64,000 nt of DNA, from positions 25,484,980 through 25,548,979 of the forward strand of contig NC_057765.1 of the NCBI RefSeq assembly GCF_010389155.1, read 5' to 3'. Positions within the stretch are counted from its first letter, which is position 1; the number at the start of each line of letters is the position of its first letter. Of this stretch, positions 47,303 to 60,449 are shown piece by piece. Under the pieces are notes generated by a model. That model had not been told where the DNA came from. It saw only the letters and a list, made by a program, of their open reading frames with translations, and ran no database searches. Both the position numbers and the translations under genes were made by a program. Origin of the DNA: Erigeron canadensis. Taxonomy: Eukaryota; Streptophyta; Magnoliopsida; Asterales; Asteraceae.

Positions 47303-48055
47303 ATTGCAATATCGTGTCACCTTTCATCATACTTTCCATTTTTATGTTCAATTTCGCTAGCCATTTTCCGTTTTCAAGTTCCCCTAAATATCATAAATGC
47401 ACCTTACACTCCTTTTCAGACACTAATGCATTCTAGGTAGTGATAACCGTTTGGAAATCTATTCAAGTATTCAACTCTAGTGCAAAGACGTATTATTGTA
47501 TATATCCAATTTAGAACCGCATGCATCCTGTAGTACTTTGTCCGACAAGGTGTCGATATACGCTATGACGTGGCATCCATATACATTGTCACATAAGCAA
47601 AAAATACATAATGATACTTAAATAGCAATATTTGAAAGTCGGATAGATACAAATATACAATAAAATTTCACGTTACAGAAAATAATCATTTTAAAGTACT
47701 TATTCTTCTTTCAAAATACTCTTACCGACATAATTCGGCATTTACGTTATCGATTAACCGTATTTTGAAACCACGCAAGCAAACACCAACCAAACCCCCC
47801 TATTTTTATTAATATTCATCGTCTCTACTTTTGTATATAAAAAATCCAACACAAATAATGTATTTGGAGCCCTAATTACAACAGATAGTGCAATATATAA
47901 GTCAATTTCTGTGTTTGAGTGTGAATAATTGACCTAATTAATAGAAATATTAATAATTAATTATGATGAGTTTGTATGTTATTGATGAAATTAGAAGTGG
48001 GGGCAAAACGACACAAGTAGTAAACAAAGTTGACCAGAAAAAGGGGAGAGGTTAC

Positions 48056-48245
48056 CATTGGGGAGGAAGGTGAGTAATGGCCGATAGAGACGGTGATCGA
48101 CGGCGGATGACGATTTTATTTATTATTTTGTATTGTATAAGTCAGAGGATGATTATCAAATGTTGAATCTATATCTAGCGTGTGTGTGTGTAAGATGAAG
48201 ACCGGTCTTCGCGGGTACACCAGCCACCAACCGTTGCGTATCTAT
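48056..48245 (-). other. 5'UTR exon 1 region, copy 5
   Basis: The conserved UTR block (minus strand GGTTGGTGGCTGGTGTACCC) and the conserved end with a GTAACC donor at 48055 are both present. They are separated by about 110 bp of extra sequence including a (GT)n run at 48180-48190. No CACGTG or matching TATA-like element lies upstream, unlike the other copies. Confidence 0.5.
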
Positions 48246-50400
48246 TATGTATGTATTTTATTTTATTTTTTCTTTGGGGTTAATTAAAATGAGATTTGCA
48301 TATTGAGTTTTTATTAAGATCGGAAAAAACTATTCTATGTCAAAAACTCTGGTGCTAAATTCATAAATTCAAACTTTTAAGATAAAAGTTTTCACTTAAT
48401 AAAAAGCTTCTTTGTTTAAAAAAATTTCAAGTTCTCAAATTTAAAAAAAAAACTCTACAGTAAAACGCTACCAAAGTTAGTGATAGAATAAAAGTTGATG
48501 GCGCCACTTTAGCCACAGAATGGGCCAAGACCCATCCTAAAGATCCCATAAATAATTTATTACCGATAGTTTGTTATATTGTTGATCCATTAGATTTTTG
48601 ACTTACCCCATTTAAGAATGTTGAAAAAGCTAGCAACTCATAGATGTTTAGATAATATTTGAATAGAAGGTAGATTGTCTTTCCAAAAAATAAAACATAA
48701 AAACATATTTAGTTGTACTATAATTATTTACTATAATTATTATTGCATTATATTACTATTAATTTATATTAAAAGCATATTTTTAGGCTGCTTTTATTTG
48801 TTTTTCGATTCTAATTACATATGTTGTGTTAATTTTTAATAATAGGGTTGACTTAATAACTGGTTCATTATTTTCAGAGGTTATGGATAATAGTAATGTT
48901 GTTGTCATGATATTGTTTTACATATGTCTTATAATGTTGATATTTGTCGGCTATATTTCTGGTATATAATAACTAAATTGATGTTGTGTTATAGTCATTG
49001 TTCGACTAGTGTTTTGGTTAAAAGAATTTGTGGCTCTTCTTAAATTAATTTCTTGGCTTCGCCACTGATAAAAGCTTCTCGCATTTGAACATCAATTTTC
49101 GTAACTGACCTTATCTAAGAATATATGTATTTTATTCATGTAAAGTTTAACATTATGATTGCATGTATCGTCATTGCTTGAATTTCTAAAGGAAGTGTAT
49201 GCATCCCCATCCATCTTCCATTCTTTCTTCCACATTAGCCATTTTTCATCTATCTCCTTTCTTCACTATTGAAATGCATCTCCCCTCATATCTCATATTC
49301 TCTCATCTTATTTTTTAATTTTTTGGTTTTTAAATTTCAATTTATCACTAAATAATAACAATTTTAATACAAAATAAAGCTTGAAATGGATATCTTTAGA
49401 AGATTGGAAGGACGACCATCTCCCAAACGGAGTCTTCCAACTTGGTACCAGTAGGGGGGACGGGTTGTGTTATGTGGTACCACATGGTAACAGATAATTT
49501 TCTGTACATACCCTCTGGCCTAAATGAGCAACCTATAAACCAACAACGAAGAAGATTTAGCGAAGATGATGATCAACTTCTTCAATACTCAACTCAACGA
49601 TGTACAGATTTCTCAAGTTACATGACTAATAACTATTTCTGAATAGAGAAGCTTACAACACTCAAAAAAACAACTTAATTGAGTACATATGCAAAAATTT
49701 GGAACTAACGGATGATTATGTAATCTTTATGTTCTAGTATTGCAATTCTTTTAATTTCATGTTTATTAAATTTGTATCGATGAATGTGACTACTTTAATA
49801 TAACTACCTTATTTATTTTTCAATGATAAATAATAAATTTCTGATATTTTTTAAAAATTAATTTTGAATAAAAATATTTTTGTTATAAATTATAAAGCAT
49901 TATTATCTGTAGCAAAAAAAAAGTTTTAATGAATAATTGACCTGTTAAATAGATATAAAGAAATAATTCAATTTTTTTAATAAATAGTGTTGTTAGATTG
50001 GGTTTTTAAAATTCAGTCTCATAGATTTGAAAATAAAAACTTTTGAGCCAAACATGCGAGTTTAGATTGCTCAGCCAAAAATAAATCTCTAACAAAACCT
50101 TGAGACTTCATCATAAACCAAACACAACATTTTGTAATACTTTCATTTTTGCCAAATTCAATATTAAAAAAAAAAGCCCTATTAGATGAGATTGATACCA
50201 TTTGGTAATTTGATCAAGACCTCCATCAAGACAAAAATCACTTGAAAAATCAAAAAGCGTTCTTGCATCTGTAGATAAAAAGATTACTATTAGACTTGGT
50301 TAATCAGATTTTTTTAACAACCTTTTTAGCGTATGTTTCGTCAAAATGTGGATCCATCACTGAAAAGAGAAAAACCATTAATTGTACTTTATATTAGACC
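48246..50400. other. non-coding, AT-rich, right of the array
   Basis: No gene, RNA or element termini recognised over about 2.1 kb. The small frames at 49442-49642 and 50019-50201 resemble nothing known. Confidence 0.45.
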
Positions 50401-50405
50401 AAACC

Positions 50406-52550
50406 TGTAACACCTCGAGCTAAGGCTCGAAATATTACGGAAATTATATAGCAAATTGAGGAATTATCGTAGGCAAACTAAATGAATTAAGTGAATTCGG
50501 TGAATCCAACAAACAAGTCAAATATACATACAAAATGCACAAAGAGCAAGTGACCATCAAATTTTACAAAATAATAGTCTAACGATGGCTATCGATCCTA
50601 AGGATAATGCAAAAGTGGCGAATGAATCCTTGATCCATGTAAGTCCAAGCCCGAGTCAAAAGCAAGTAGAAATCATGCATCACGTCCTTGATTCGCCTGA
50701 TTACCTGAAAAGTGTACTATACAAGTCAACACGAGGTTGGTGAGTTTGTAGTGATGGTTCACAAGGAACCACCGTCAGTCATCACAATATGTATAAGTAA
50801 AGGCAATATGTCTCATACAAGTAGCCTATACGTGTCACAACATCAATCACATCAAAGGTTCACAACATAAAAGTATTGCATAAAGTAAGAGAACACAAGT
50901 GATGTCAATATTAAGATATGTGTCGTATGCGTGTCAATGTCATAATGCGTGAGATATGTATGACCATCATGTCATCTATGCAACGATACTCACAAGGTCA
51001 TCACAATGATCAATGTGGCATCTCAAAATCATCGGTGTATATATGTCTATATACCAAGGTGTCCATGTACGTCTCATCAAATTAACTCAAGTGTATATAC
51101 ACTCGGATGTACTAGTCCGTCTCATCAATAACCATAACATTTCATATGTGTGTTCGTCTCAATCACAAGTCCATCAACCGTCAAATCACCAATCCAACCA
51201 AAACAATACATACATACACTTAGGAGGATTTTACTTTCAATGGGTTCTTGATGCTTATATATAGGGTCACCCACAACCTTCCCACCACATCTCAAACCCC
51301 TTGAAGGCTCAACTGACTTCCATGTATGTACATCTATCCTAAATATAACAATTCTCAACAAAATCATGCACATAATCAACCAAAACGTGTCATTCAAATC
51401 ATCATTCAATCAACCAATCAATCAATCAACAAGTAAACACGTAATATACACTTTTTAGCCCGAATCTCAATTGAGTAGAGAGGTACGGAACTCACCTTGA
51501 TCGGCAATTAAAGGTTAAAGTTGTTATAGAAAGGAGTTACAAGCATTCAACGTTCACTTCGCATCCACCACCTAATAATTATAATATACACATTTATTAA
51601 TGCACACACATATATTATACACGTTATTGACTCGTGTCAAAATCCTGCATCGTGTTTAGCGGTGACTCTAAGTCGTTTAAGAACCAAAAAGTAATCAATT
51701 ACAATTTAAAGTCGTTTCTTTCTCTAAAAGCATTTATTAATTAAAATGCACATTTTAATCCTAAATATTTAATTATTAATTCATATTCAAAAATAGACTT
51801 TCATTTGGCTAGGCAATTTTGAATGACCAATATGGTCACCAAGGGCTGCTAAATAAGTCGAGACACAACCCAAAGAAAAGCCCAAAATGATCCAAGACTA
51901 ATGGGACCTAAACTAGAAAATATGAAAAATCAACAAATAGAGAAGACCGTAAATTACGGCCATTGCCACCGTAATTTACGGTGGGCAATTTACATCAGGC
52001 GTAACCGATGGTGGTGGCAACCGTAACTTACGGTGGCCAGGAAAGTATGTTTTTGGCGTCCCACTCAGCGTAAACAGAAGTATTATGGCGTAAGGTCCAT
52101 TTGAACATTTGAGGACACCGTAAGCTACGGCTCTCATTGCGTACCATACGCCCCCAAGCAAGATTTTAGCGTAAGCTACACCATTACAGGCGTAAAGGAC
52201 GTCCAGCCAACTCCATGCCAGAAAACAAGAACCAAACTCATTTTACTCGAAAATTGGACTTATAAATGGACTTGCCAGGCTTCAAATACGTTTATATACA
52301 CGGGTCATGGTTGACCCGATATCATTTACTAAATAATTCACGGGTTCTAGTTTATGGGTTGACCCGATATCATTTACTAAATAATTCACGTACCGACTCG
52401 TGTCATTTCATATAACACGTCAAATAAATTAACTCGTCAAGTATAAACCTAGTCATCAAGTCTTAAAATGCACGTAATCACCTTATGTATTAAAAATATA
52501 GTAAAATTACGTATTTAGTCAAACGGGTCAAAAGGGCGGATGTTAGATCA
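50406..52550 (-). mobile_element. 3' LTR of chromovirus-like Ty3/gypsy element (about 2.1 kb)
   Basis: On the minus strand a purine tract (AACGGGGGAA) downstream of the integrase frame is followed by TGATCTAACATCC, the LTR start at 52550. The LTR end is ...GGTGTTACA at 50406. The TG..CA limits and the long length fit Del/Tekay-type chromoviruses. A 40-bp internal duplication (the TTGACCCGATATCATTTACT word at about 52311 and 52354) and several CCGTAA/TTACGG words lie inside. The paired LTR would be beyond the right edge. Confidence 0.65.
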
Positions 52551-52592
52551 TTCCCCCGTTAAATGGATTTCGTCCCAAAATTCAACAAAACA

Positions 52593-53999
52593 CTAATCAC
52601 TAAACAAATTTGGGTACTTAGACCTCATATGGTCTTCACGCTCCCAAGTGAACTCGGCTCCACGTCTAGCATTCCATCTAACCTTAACAATTGTGTAACG
52701 TTTGTTCTTGAGCTTCTTGGTTTGACGGTCTAGGATCTCCGTCGGCTCTTCAACATAGTTAAGCTTCTTATCAACTCGTATCTCGTTCATAGGAACGTGT
52801 TGTGTAGGGTCCGCCAAACATTTACGTAAGTTGCAAATGTGGAAAACATCGTGTACACCACCAAGTTCTTGTGGTAATTCTAATCGATAAGAAACCTTGC
52901 CAACTCGTTCGTTAATTTTGAAAGGACCAATATATCTTGGCCCGAGTTTGCCTCTCTTCATAAAACGTATAACACCCATCCATGGAGACACCTTCAAAAG
53001 TACATAATCACCCACTTCAAACTCTAACGGTCTCGTCTCACATCGGCATACTTCTTTTGTCTTTCACGGCCCAATTGCAATCTCTCCTTGATTTGAGAGA
53101 TCACTTTCGTTGTTTCAACTACGATTTCCGGCCCAAGGAGTTGGCTTTCACCGATCTCCGCCCAAGCTAGGGGAGATCGGCAAACCCTACCATATAAAGC
53201 TCTAAAAGGTGCCATTTGGATGGTAGCATGATAGCTATTGTTGTAGGAGAATTCTACCAAAGGCAAGTGATCTTCCCAACTTCCACCAAAGTCAATGGCA
53301 CACGCCCTCAACATGTCTTCAAGAGTTTGTATTATTCTTTCAGTTTGTCCATCCGTTTGAGGATGAAACGCCGTGCTCATATTGAGTTGTGTACCCATTG
53401 CACGTTGAAAAGCTCACCATAAATTCGAGTTATACCAGGTATCTCTATCGGAGCTGATAGAAACCGGAACTCCATGTTTAGACACCACTTCCTTGATGTA
53501 CAAACGAGCCATGGTGTCAAACTTATCGGTTTCACGAATGGCTAAAAAATGAGCCGACTTCGTTAACCGATCCACTATCACCCAAATCGTATCACGACCA
53601 CTTGTCTTCGGTAACTTCGTGATGAAGTCCATTGCAATGTGTTCCCATTTCCATTCGGGTGCTACCAGTTGCACCACAATCCGGGTGGCTTCTTATGATC
53701 GACTTTCACTTGTAAGCAAGTAAGGCACTCACTCACATATTTAAACACATCGCGCTTCATACTCGGCCACCAATAGAAATCCCTCAAATCAAAAAAATCT
53801 TATCCGATCCAGGATGGACCGAATAAGGCGATCGATGAGCTTCATTCATGAGAAGTGTTCTTAGATTACCGAAAATGGGAACCCAAAGCCTTTCAACTAA
53901 ATATAGCCCATTATCGCTTTTTCTATCAAATTGTTGCTCCATACCATCCAAATTTTCATTACCAAAGTTCTCCGGTAGGGTAGTGATGATATACCCCAC
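52593..53999 (-). pseudogene. chromovirus integrase and chromodomain, frameshifted and truncated
   Basis: The 3' end of a Ty3/gypsy pol, read right to left. The zinc-binding HHCC region (53784-53999, VHPGSDK motif) comes first. The catalytic core follows in two frames: 53414-53677 with MDFI and SSDRD acidic residues, and 53024-53398 with TAFHPQTDGQTERIIQTLEDM. A C-terminal part with chromodomain-like WxxRxGxExTWExED ending at the stop (52593-53015) closes it. Frame breaks lie near 53700, 53405 and 53020, so it is dead. The 5' part is cut off at 53984 by the LTR of element A. Confidence 0.88.
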
Positions 54000-54595
54000 A
54001 AGGAGCCCTAGCTCCGTATCCGAAGCAGAAGCAGAATACGAAAGTCACCTTCGTACAGGTAAAATCACTTATACCCATAAGGGAGCTTAACCTCCGTTTA
54101 ACATGGTCATCCCGGAGTTCCCGAGGTATCGTATACCCAGCTCCGAGGAAATATATAAGAAAGATTGGATATAGATCCTCTCCATGATTATCCGATTAAA
54201 GCACATATCAAGGTCCGATAATACCGGACACGGTTCATCAAAAGATCAAATCAAATCTCCTTATGAAAGAAACAAGATATTCACAAAAGAGGAAGAGATT
54301 TACCCTAATTCTCTTACCCTCCTCTCCAAGTTATTTACCCTCTATATAAATAGAGGAAGAGCCATACGACACATACCATATACACACAATACATACGACC
54401 TCTAAAAAACTCTAAAACATATCATTCTCGTGCAACACCGGATTGACTTTATTCATCCGGTGACTCGTAATACACCAGAGGCTTAAAGCGGCTGTAGCCC
54501 TCTTACCTTTAGGGAATCGCCTAACCATCATCAACATCTCCATCCCTTACACTCATACCTCTGGTTGAGCCACAGTGCGATTATTTGATCAAACA
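53984..54595 (+). mobile_element. 5' LTR of element A (Tat-like Ty3/gypsy)
   Basis: TGATGATATACC...TTTGATCAAACA, 612 bp. It matches in reverse the LTRs of element B at 56935-57552 and 62409-63025. Directly after it comes AATTGGCGCCATCCGTGGGA, a primer-binding-site-like sequence that also follows the 5' LTR of element B in its own orientation. The insertion interrupts the chromovirus integrase. Confidence 0.88.
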
Positions 54596-54678
54596 AATTG
54601 GCGCCATCCGTGGGACCCAAAAAAAACAACACACAGCAAAAAATAGACAGAGAACCCCACTCATGATCATTATAATCC

Positions 54679-56934
54679 ATGGCTGACAGAGATTATTCTC
54701 CAAGAACACCTGGTTAAGGGGGACCCCGAACACCCCAGGAGGATCGAACTTCCAAGACGGGTTTTCTTTCGACACGCCTGGCCAAAGCTATCGTACACCC
54801 ATCATTACAACAGGTGGCCATAGCTCAAATCTGGGTGAAACGTCGAACACTCAGAGTGCCCCCGAAAGGTCTGAGACACAAACTTCGAATCAGGACAGAC
54901 CCGCGGTGACCCACCCCCCCAGAGCGATACCCAAGCAGATCTCCAATATTAGAACGTGCTACGGAGCGACTCCCCACGGAGGAACGTCCCTCAAAAGGAT
55001 CTGCGTCACAAGGGCATGCCGCGGAACGATTCGCTCCAGAAGAACGTAGACCAGATAGGTCTGCCTCGGAGTCAAGCGGACCGACTGTGATGCCACGAAG
55101 CCAAAGGATTGAAAGGTCGGTATCATCGAGCCCAAACCCGTTCAGAATTCTGACACCTAACCAAAGCCAGAGTTCTGTAGGCCCGATAATGAGCTCCCCA
55201 AAGCAACAGCGGGTTTGTATTAACGCCCCTCCAGAGTAGGGATGAGAAAAAAACCAAAACCCGTGACCTGGCCCGGAACCGACCTGCCCGAAGGGCTAAT
55301 GGGTTGGGTCACGGGTCAAGCTTTTGTTGCATTTTCGGGTCACGGGTTGCGCGGGTTAGGCCGGGCCGAGCCGGGTCAAGCCAAAAACCGAAAAAATATG
55401 AAGGAAACCCGTTACCCGCCCGCGACCCGCTCGAACCAACCCGAACTGACCCATCACGGGCCGGGTCACGGTTCCAATTTTCTTGTATTTGCAGGTCGCG
55501 GGCCGGGCCGGGTTTTCGCGGGTCGGGCCATTTGCACATCCCTACTCCAGAGACAAAGCCCAGAGCAGGGTAGGCTAGGCTTTACATCTATAAGTCAAAG
55601 AACACAGATACCCTTAGAGGGTAATAACAGGACATCAACGTTAAGTGAGCACAAAATAAATGGTGCATACGTGCAAGCTAATTACGAGAGCTTAAGCACA
55701 ATCATGAATCGCTTAAGAGAAACAGGTCAGATCCGCAATGTCACCAGGAATCTGGAAAACGAGTACGATTCTGACTCGGTGGATGAATACATCGAGGCAG
55801 AACTTCCCCCGAGGAGAACAAATAGGGGAACACCCGCACATCAGGAAAGACGAACACAAACAATAATAACCCCACCAAGGACAACGGGGATACGGATAGG
55901 AGAAAGGCCGAACCCAATTACTCAAGGAGAAGAAGTGCTCCAAGAACCACCCCGGAGATGTGCTCCCAGGACCAATAGAGGTCCGGAGGTCCCACGGGAA
56001 CCAAGACAAAATGAAGAAGGAGCAAGAGGGAACCAGCAAGGATTCCCCCGGACCAGAAGGAGTGCGGCCCATCCGGCATATGACCCTTATGGATGGGAAG
56101 ATCCGGGTCCATTAGATCTCTTTGATTTAGTTAACGTAGAGAGCCCATTCTCCATGACTATACAGAGTCACCCTTTACCAGCAAAAATGAAGTACCCACA
56201 GCACTTGGGCTACTATGACGGAAAGAGTAATCCGGATGATTAACTAAAAAAGTTCATCGGAGCGACTCTAATCCAAAGATAGGACATGCCAACTACGTGC
56301 CATGCATTCTCCTATTCATTAACTGATGATGCATAGGAGTGGATAGATGGTTTACCTAAGAATAGCATCGACAGCTTCAAGACACTCAAGAATAAGTTTA
56401 AGTCTCAATTCAGCATGATGAAAAAGCACAGGAAGACGCACATCACCGTGCACAACATCAAACAGAAAAAAGGTGAAAAGACGAGAGATTTTTTTTGTCA
56501 GGTACACCAACAAAACGCAACAAGCGCGAGGGCTACCGGAGAGCCAGAGAATTTCGGGACTCATCCATGCGCTGCGCACAATAGATCTCATTGAACACCT
56601 GAGCACTAACTTACTCCAGACTTATGACGGGCTGACAATCAAAGCTCACATCTGGTTAGATGCCAGAGAAACTACAAACGCTGACTTCTCCTCCGGAAGG
56701 AAGCGGAAAGAATACGGAGGGAACGAAAGGTTCCCCCGGTACGGAAGAGAAGACAATCAATGGGGAGGGAGAGAAAAAGATAGTGAGATTGATATCATGT
56801 CCAATGTCACCAAAACCCTAAAGCAAATTTTACTCATAGAGCGGATCGCTTTGACTTTCCTGACCCCAACCAAGCTTATAACGAAAAAGAAAAACATGGA
56901 AAAATACTGTGAGTATCACAGGGACCATGGGCAT
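54679..56934 (+). pseudogene. element A gag, degenerate, interrupted
   Basis: The presumed start is the ATG at 54679, but a stop follows after 12 codons. Further on, an open stretch (55081-55236) runs into a MITE. A better frame resumes at about 55554 and reaches a stop at 56243, followed by more stops and shifts around 56244-56480 and an open 56473-56934 part. That last part has a KRKEYGGNERFPRYGRED-type basic region and the first Cys/His of a zinc knuckle (CEYHRDHGH). The knuckle is cut by element B exactly at 56934. Confidence 0.8.
55237..55544. mobile_element. hAT-type MITE inside element A, 308 bp, 8-bp TSD
   Basis: It begins TAGGGATGAGAAAAAAACC, ends ...CATTTGCACATCCCTA, and is flanked by exact 8-bp repeats CTCCAGAG (55229-55236, 55545-55552). 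The inside is rich in ACCCG/CGGGT and GGCCGGGCC words. The Met at 55242 that opens a long plus-strand frame lies in this MITE, so the first 100 or so codons of that frame are not retroelement protein. Confidence 0.9.
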
Positions 56935-57552
56935 TGTTTGATCAAATAATCATACTATGACCCAACCGGAGGTGTGAGTGTGGTTGGCGGTATTTTATCG
57001 GCGATTCCCTTACGGCCAGAGGGTCAAAGACCGCTTTACGCCTTATTGTTGGTGATTTAAGTCGATTCGTTCGACTTAGGGTTTGAGGAATTATTTAGGG
57101 TTTATTCAGAGGTCGAATGAACTATGGATGAGGGTTTTGTGATTGTACGTATTGTGCGTATGATGATAATAATGTGTCGTATGGCTTCTTCCTCTATCCA
57201 TAGAGGGTAAATAACTTAGAGATGAGGGTAAGAGAATTAGGGTAAATTTCTTCCTCCTTTGAGAATATCTTATTTCCTTCTTGAGGAGATTTGTGGTAAT
57301 CTTGTTACCAAGCCGTGCCCGAGTGAACCGGAGCTAGATATATCTTTAGTCGGATGGTCATGAAGAAGATCTATATCCGATCATTGTTATATATATTTCC
57401 TTGGAGCTGGGTACTTGCTCCAGAATGATTATTTTGGGCGGAGATCGAGCTCCGTTCTGGGCATATAGATAAGTAATTTTACCTGTCTACGAAGGTGACC
57501 TCGTATTCTGCTTCAGATACGGAGCTAGAGCTCCGTATAAGGTATATCATCA
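56935..57552 (-). repeat. 3' LTR of element B
   Basis: 618 bp, in reverse orientation to the LTR of element A and very similar to 62409-63025 throughout, with scattered substitutions. That similarity supports a fairly recent insertion. Confidence 0.9.
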
Positions 57553-57957
57553 AGCCCCTCAATCTGATGGGAGGTTCTATCTATAGAATATCGCATTAAA
57601 CTTCAAAATAAAAAAATAAAAGCATACCTGCATTACCTAGGCTTTGAGAAAGCTTATGGTTCTGGGTGCTTCAGTTCGGCTTCAGAGCTCGTCTGTGGGG
57701 GTAAAATTGTAATTTTACCGTGCCACGTATATTTCCCATCAAGGGATTAATGCGTGTGCGCTTATCCCGGGAAAACCGATCGACGGTTTAGGTGGGTCAT
57801 GCGCCGGTTTTTTAAACCGTGTTGTCCCCTATTTATTTTTTGACAGATCCGTAGATTTTCTTTTTACTTCTTCCTTGTTGCATATCGTTCCCCTATCCTT
57901 TTATTCTCCCTTTTTATCATCAATCATTATTCTCCTTGATCGGTTGCCACCGTCATT

Positions 57958-58724
57958 ATGGATCGCAATCATTTTCATATTATTAGTACCACTTATTCGG
58001 GGATGACTGATGGTGATGTCGCGTGGTTCCGTCGTTGTTTCTGCCGCCCTAATGATCCTAAAATTAGGGTTCCGGGTCGGGCAGATTCGATTCTTGATGT
58101 ACTGTTTGGCTTCGTAGGTATGTACACTGCTCCTTTTTCCGATGGTAATCTTAGGTTTCCCTTGTCTCCTTGGTTGTAAGGGTTACTTGATTACCATGAA
58201 CTGCATTTATCCATGCTTCATCCATAAGCGATCACCATAATAATGTCGTTTCTTGTTGTTTGTTGGGCATTTGAGATAGAGCCCCGGATTAGTTTGTTTG
58301 GGTATTTTTTCAGGTTTGGTGTACGGGATGGTTGGGTGATGGTTGAGGAGAGGCCCGATAGGTTATTTTTCAATATAGGGGCAACTGATATGTTAAACTG
58401 GAGGTCGGGTTTTTTGTTCTTAAGTCAAGACTATATTCATCCGATGTTCAGGGGTGTGTTGAGTAGGAGTAGGTTGGTGCCAAGGGTGGCGTTTGAGGAT
58501 AATGGCTTGGCTTGTCGCTTTCTTGATAATGAGTTCATCCGCCAAGTCCGTGCCTCTTCCTTTTCGCTGATTGCATGTCCCAATGTGATCTTATATCTTG
58601 CTGGGATCACTTTATCATGGGAAGGTTCTCTTGATATGCTTGTGTTGATCTGGTGTTGTGAAGGTACTATCCCTCTCTTTGTTTTGATAGTTGGGCTTGT
58701 TTGTCTGTATGTTTCTTCTTTTCT

Positions 58725-58758
<34 letters not shown>

Positions 58759-60074
58759 ATGCACTTCATATTGTATTTGTAGAGCTGACACTTAGGGAGG
58801 CCGTGACCATGAATCATCGAGGTATGGTTGTGGGTAGAAGGCCACTGTCTCCTTCGGACGGGGAGGGTCCTTTGTTTGCTGGTGTTGACGTTCCTGAGCC
58901 TCCCCCGAAGAGACAAAGGGTGAGTGGTGGCACTTCTGCTTCAACAGACTCTAATGCTGCAGGTCCCTCCGTTATTATTCTAGATTCCCTAACAAGGGAT
59001 GAAATTGCTGTTACTAATACTGCTCCAACTTTTGATGTTGGTCAAGGTATGCACCTTTTCCTGACTTTGTATTTTCGTGTCGCTATAAGCCTAAATGATA
59101 TGTTTTCTCTGTTTGTAGCTGGGACTTCTGAACCCGGACGGAGGCCTGGGAAGGAGCCAGTTGATGAAACGGGAACTAATATAACTGTTGTCGGAGCTCA
59201 TACAGCTGGGACTACTACAACTGTTGGTAGAGCCTCTACAGCCGAAGCTGGTGCTTCCATGGGTATGATATTGGATGCTGCATAGATTTTTTTTTGACCA
59301 TTGTCCCTCTCCTCTTAATATTGCTCATTGCGTCTGTTTATGATTTTGCAGGGATTTCTTCAGGGCGATTTGCCCGATCCTCAGCTTTACCGTATGAGCC
59401 TGGATATGATGGTTCCCGAGCATCTTAGGGTCGCGCTGGATACCCTGCCTTCACAGAGGCTTGCTGAGATGATGAACCAAATTCTTTTTGCTGCTGGTAT
59501 GATTGGTTCGGCCAGCAGTGCTAGAGTGCACTATCTAGAGGAAAATCTACAGAGACATAAGGCGGAATTGGCTTCCCTTAGAGCTGCTCCGTCTTCAGTT
59601 GAGTCTCTGAGGAGGGAACTGGTTGAGTCTCAGGAGGCCTTAGCTCTGGCTATGCAAACTTTGGATGCCGCACATATGCGCAATGCTTCTCTTGTTTCTG
59701 AAGGATCTGCTGCTTTGAGCAACAGGTTGGAGTTGGAATGGGAGGATGAGAGAAATGCCAGGCGCCAAATCATCTCCGGTGTTATTCCTCATGTCTTCCG
59801 TACATTGATGGCAAGCCCTGAATTTGATCGAAGCCTTGATGAATTGGTGGAAGCTAATCGGCTTAATGCACGATCCTCATTTGCTTTGCGTCTGGAGCGT
59901 GATGGGTTAATTACTCTTGGAGAAAATAGGGGGAGATTTCTGGATAGGGGATTAAGAATTGATGCTGCTGAAGATGCCCTAAGGAATATTTCTTATCCTT
60001 ATATTCAGCGTATAGCCTCTAATCCCGATGCCTCTGTTTCTGACTTGTATGATATTAGGCCTCAAGGGATGTAG
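57958..60074 (+). pseudogene. opposite-strand gene of element B ('putative gypsy type transposon' family)
   Basis: The N-terminal part (57958-58663) carries the SFLVVCWAFEIEPRISLFGYFFRF and GATDMLNWRSGFLFL signatures of the plant 'putative gypsy type transposon' (Transposase_28-like) proteins. Two in-frame stops, near 58177 and 58225, interrupt it. Plausible introns follow at 58664-58782 (containing a TA run), 59047-59118 and one ending near 59350-59362. Middle exons encode a Pro/basic region (PPPKRQRVSGG, a possible nuclear signal) and a Thr/Ala-rich linker. The last exon (to 60074) is a long coiled-coil-like helix. The last splice junction is not fully in frame as I read it. The molecular role of these antisense Tat ORFs is unknown. 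Confidence 0.75.
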
Positions 60075-60449
60075 ACTTATTATGCTCCATTATATTTTGA
60101 ATGAATTTTCTTCTTTCTGTGTCATTGATTCGCCTTTTCATTCATATGGGAGAATGATATCCCTTTGCATTCCTTGTTTAAGGGAATGTCTCACATACCA
60201 ATGCTTATGCACTACAATCATAAGGAGGGAGTGACTTGTGCATTGGGCTCATGGGTGATTACCTCATGTTTATTTGAAAAGTAGCGTCCCCTTAACAATT
60301 CAAAGATTAAAGATTTTTATGCGCATTTATAATATTATTACGATCGTTTTATTTATTTGGGAGCTTGTAAGTACATGGCAGGAGGATTTCACAAACATTT
60401 TTTTTGTACTTTTCCTACCTGCTACTTTTATGGTGCCCTATCTGCTTCG

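Noticed and set aside
55242..56243. 333-codon plus-strand open frame as one protein
   Set aside because: Its first roughly 100 codons lie inside a hAT MITE with an exact 8-bp target duplication. Only the part after about 55554 is retroelement gag.
58437..58916. Minus-strand frame opposite the antisense gene of element B
   Set aside because: It is a shadow of the plus-strand coding text and includes a translated TA run.
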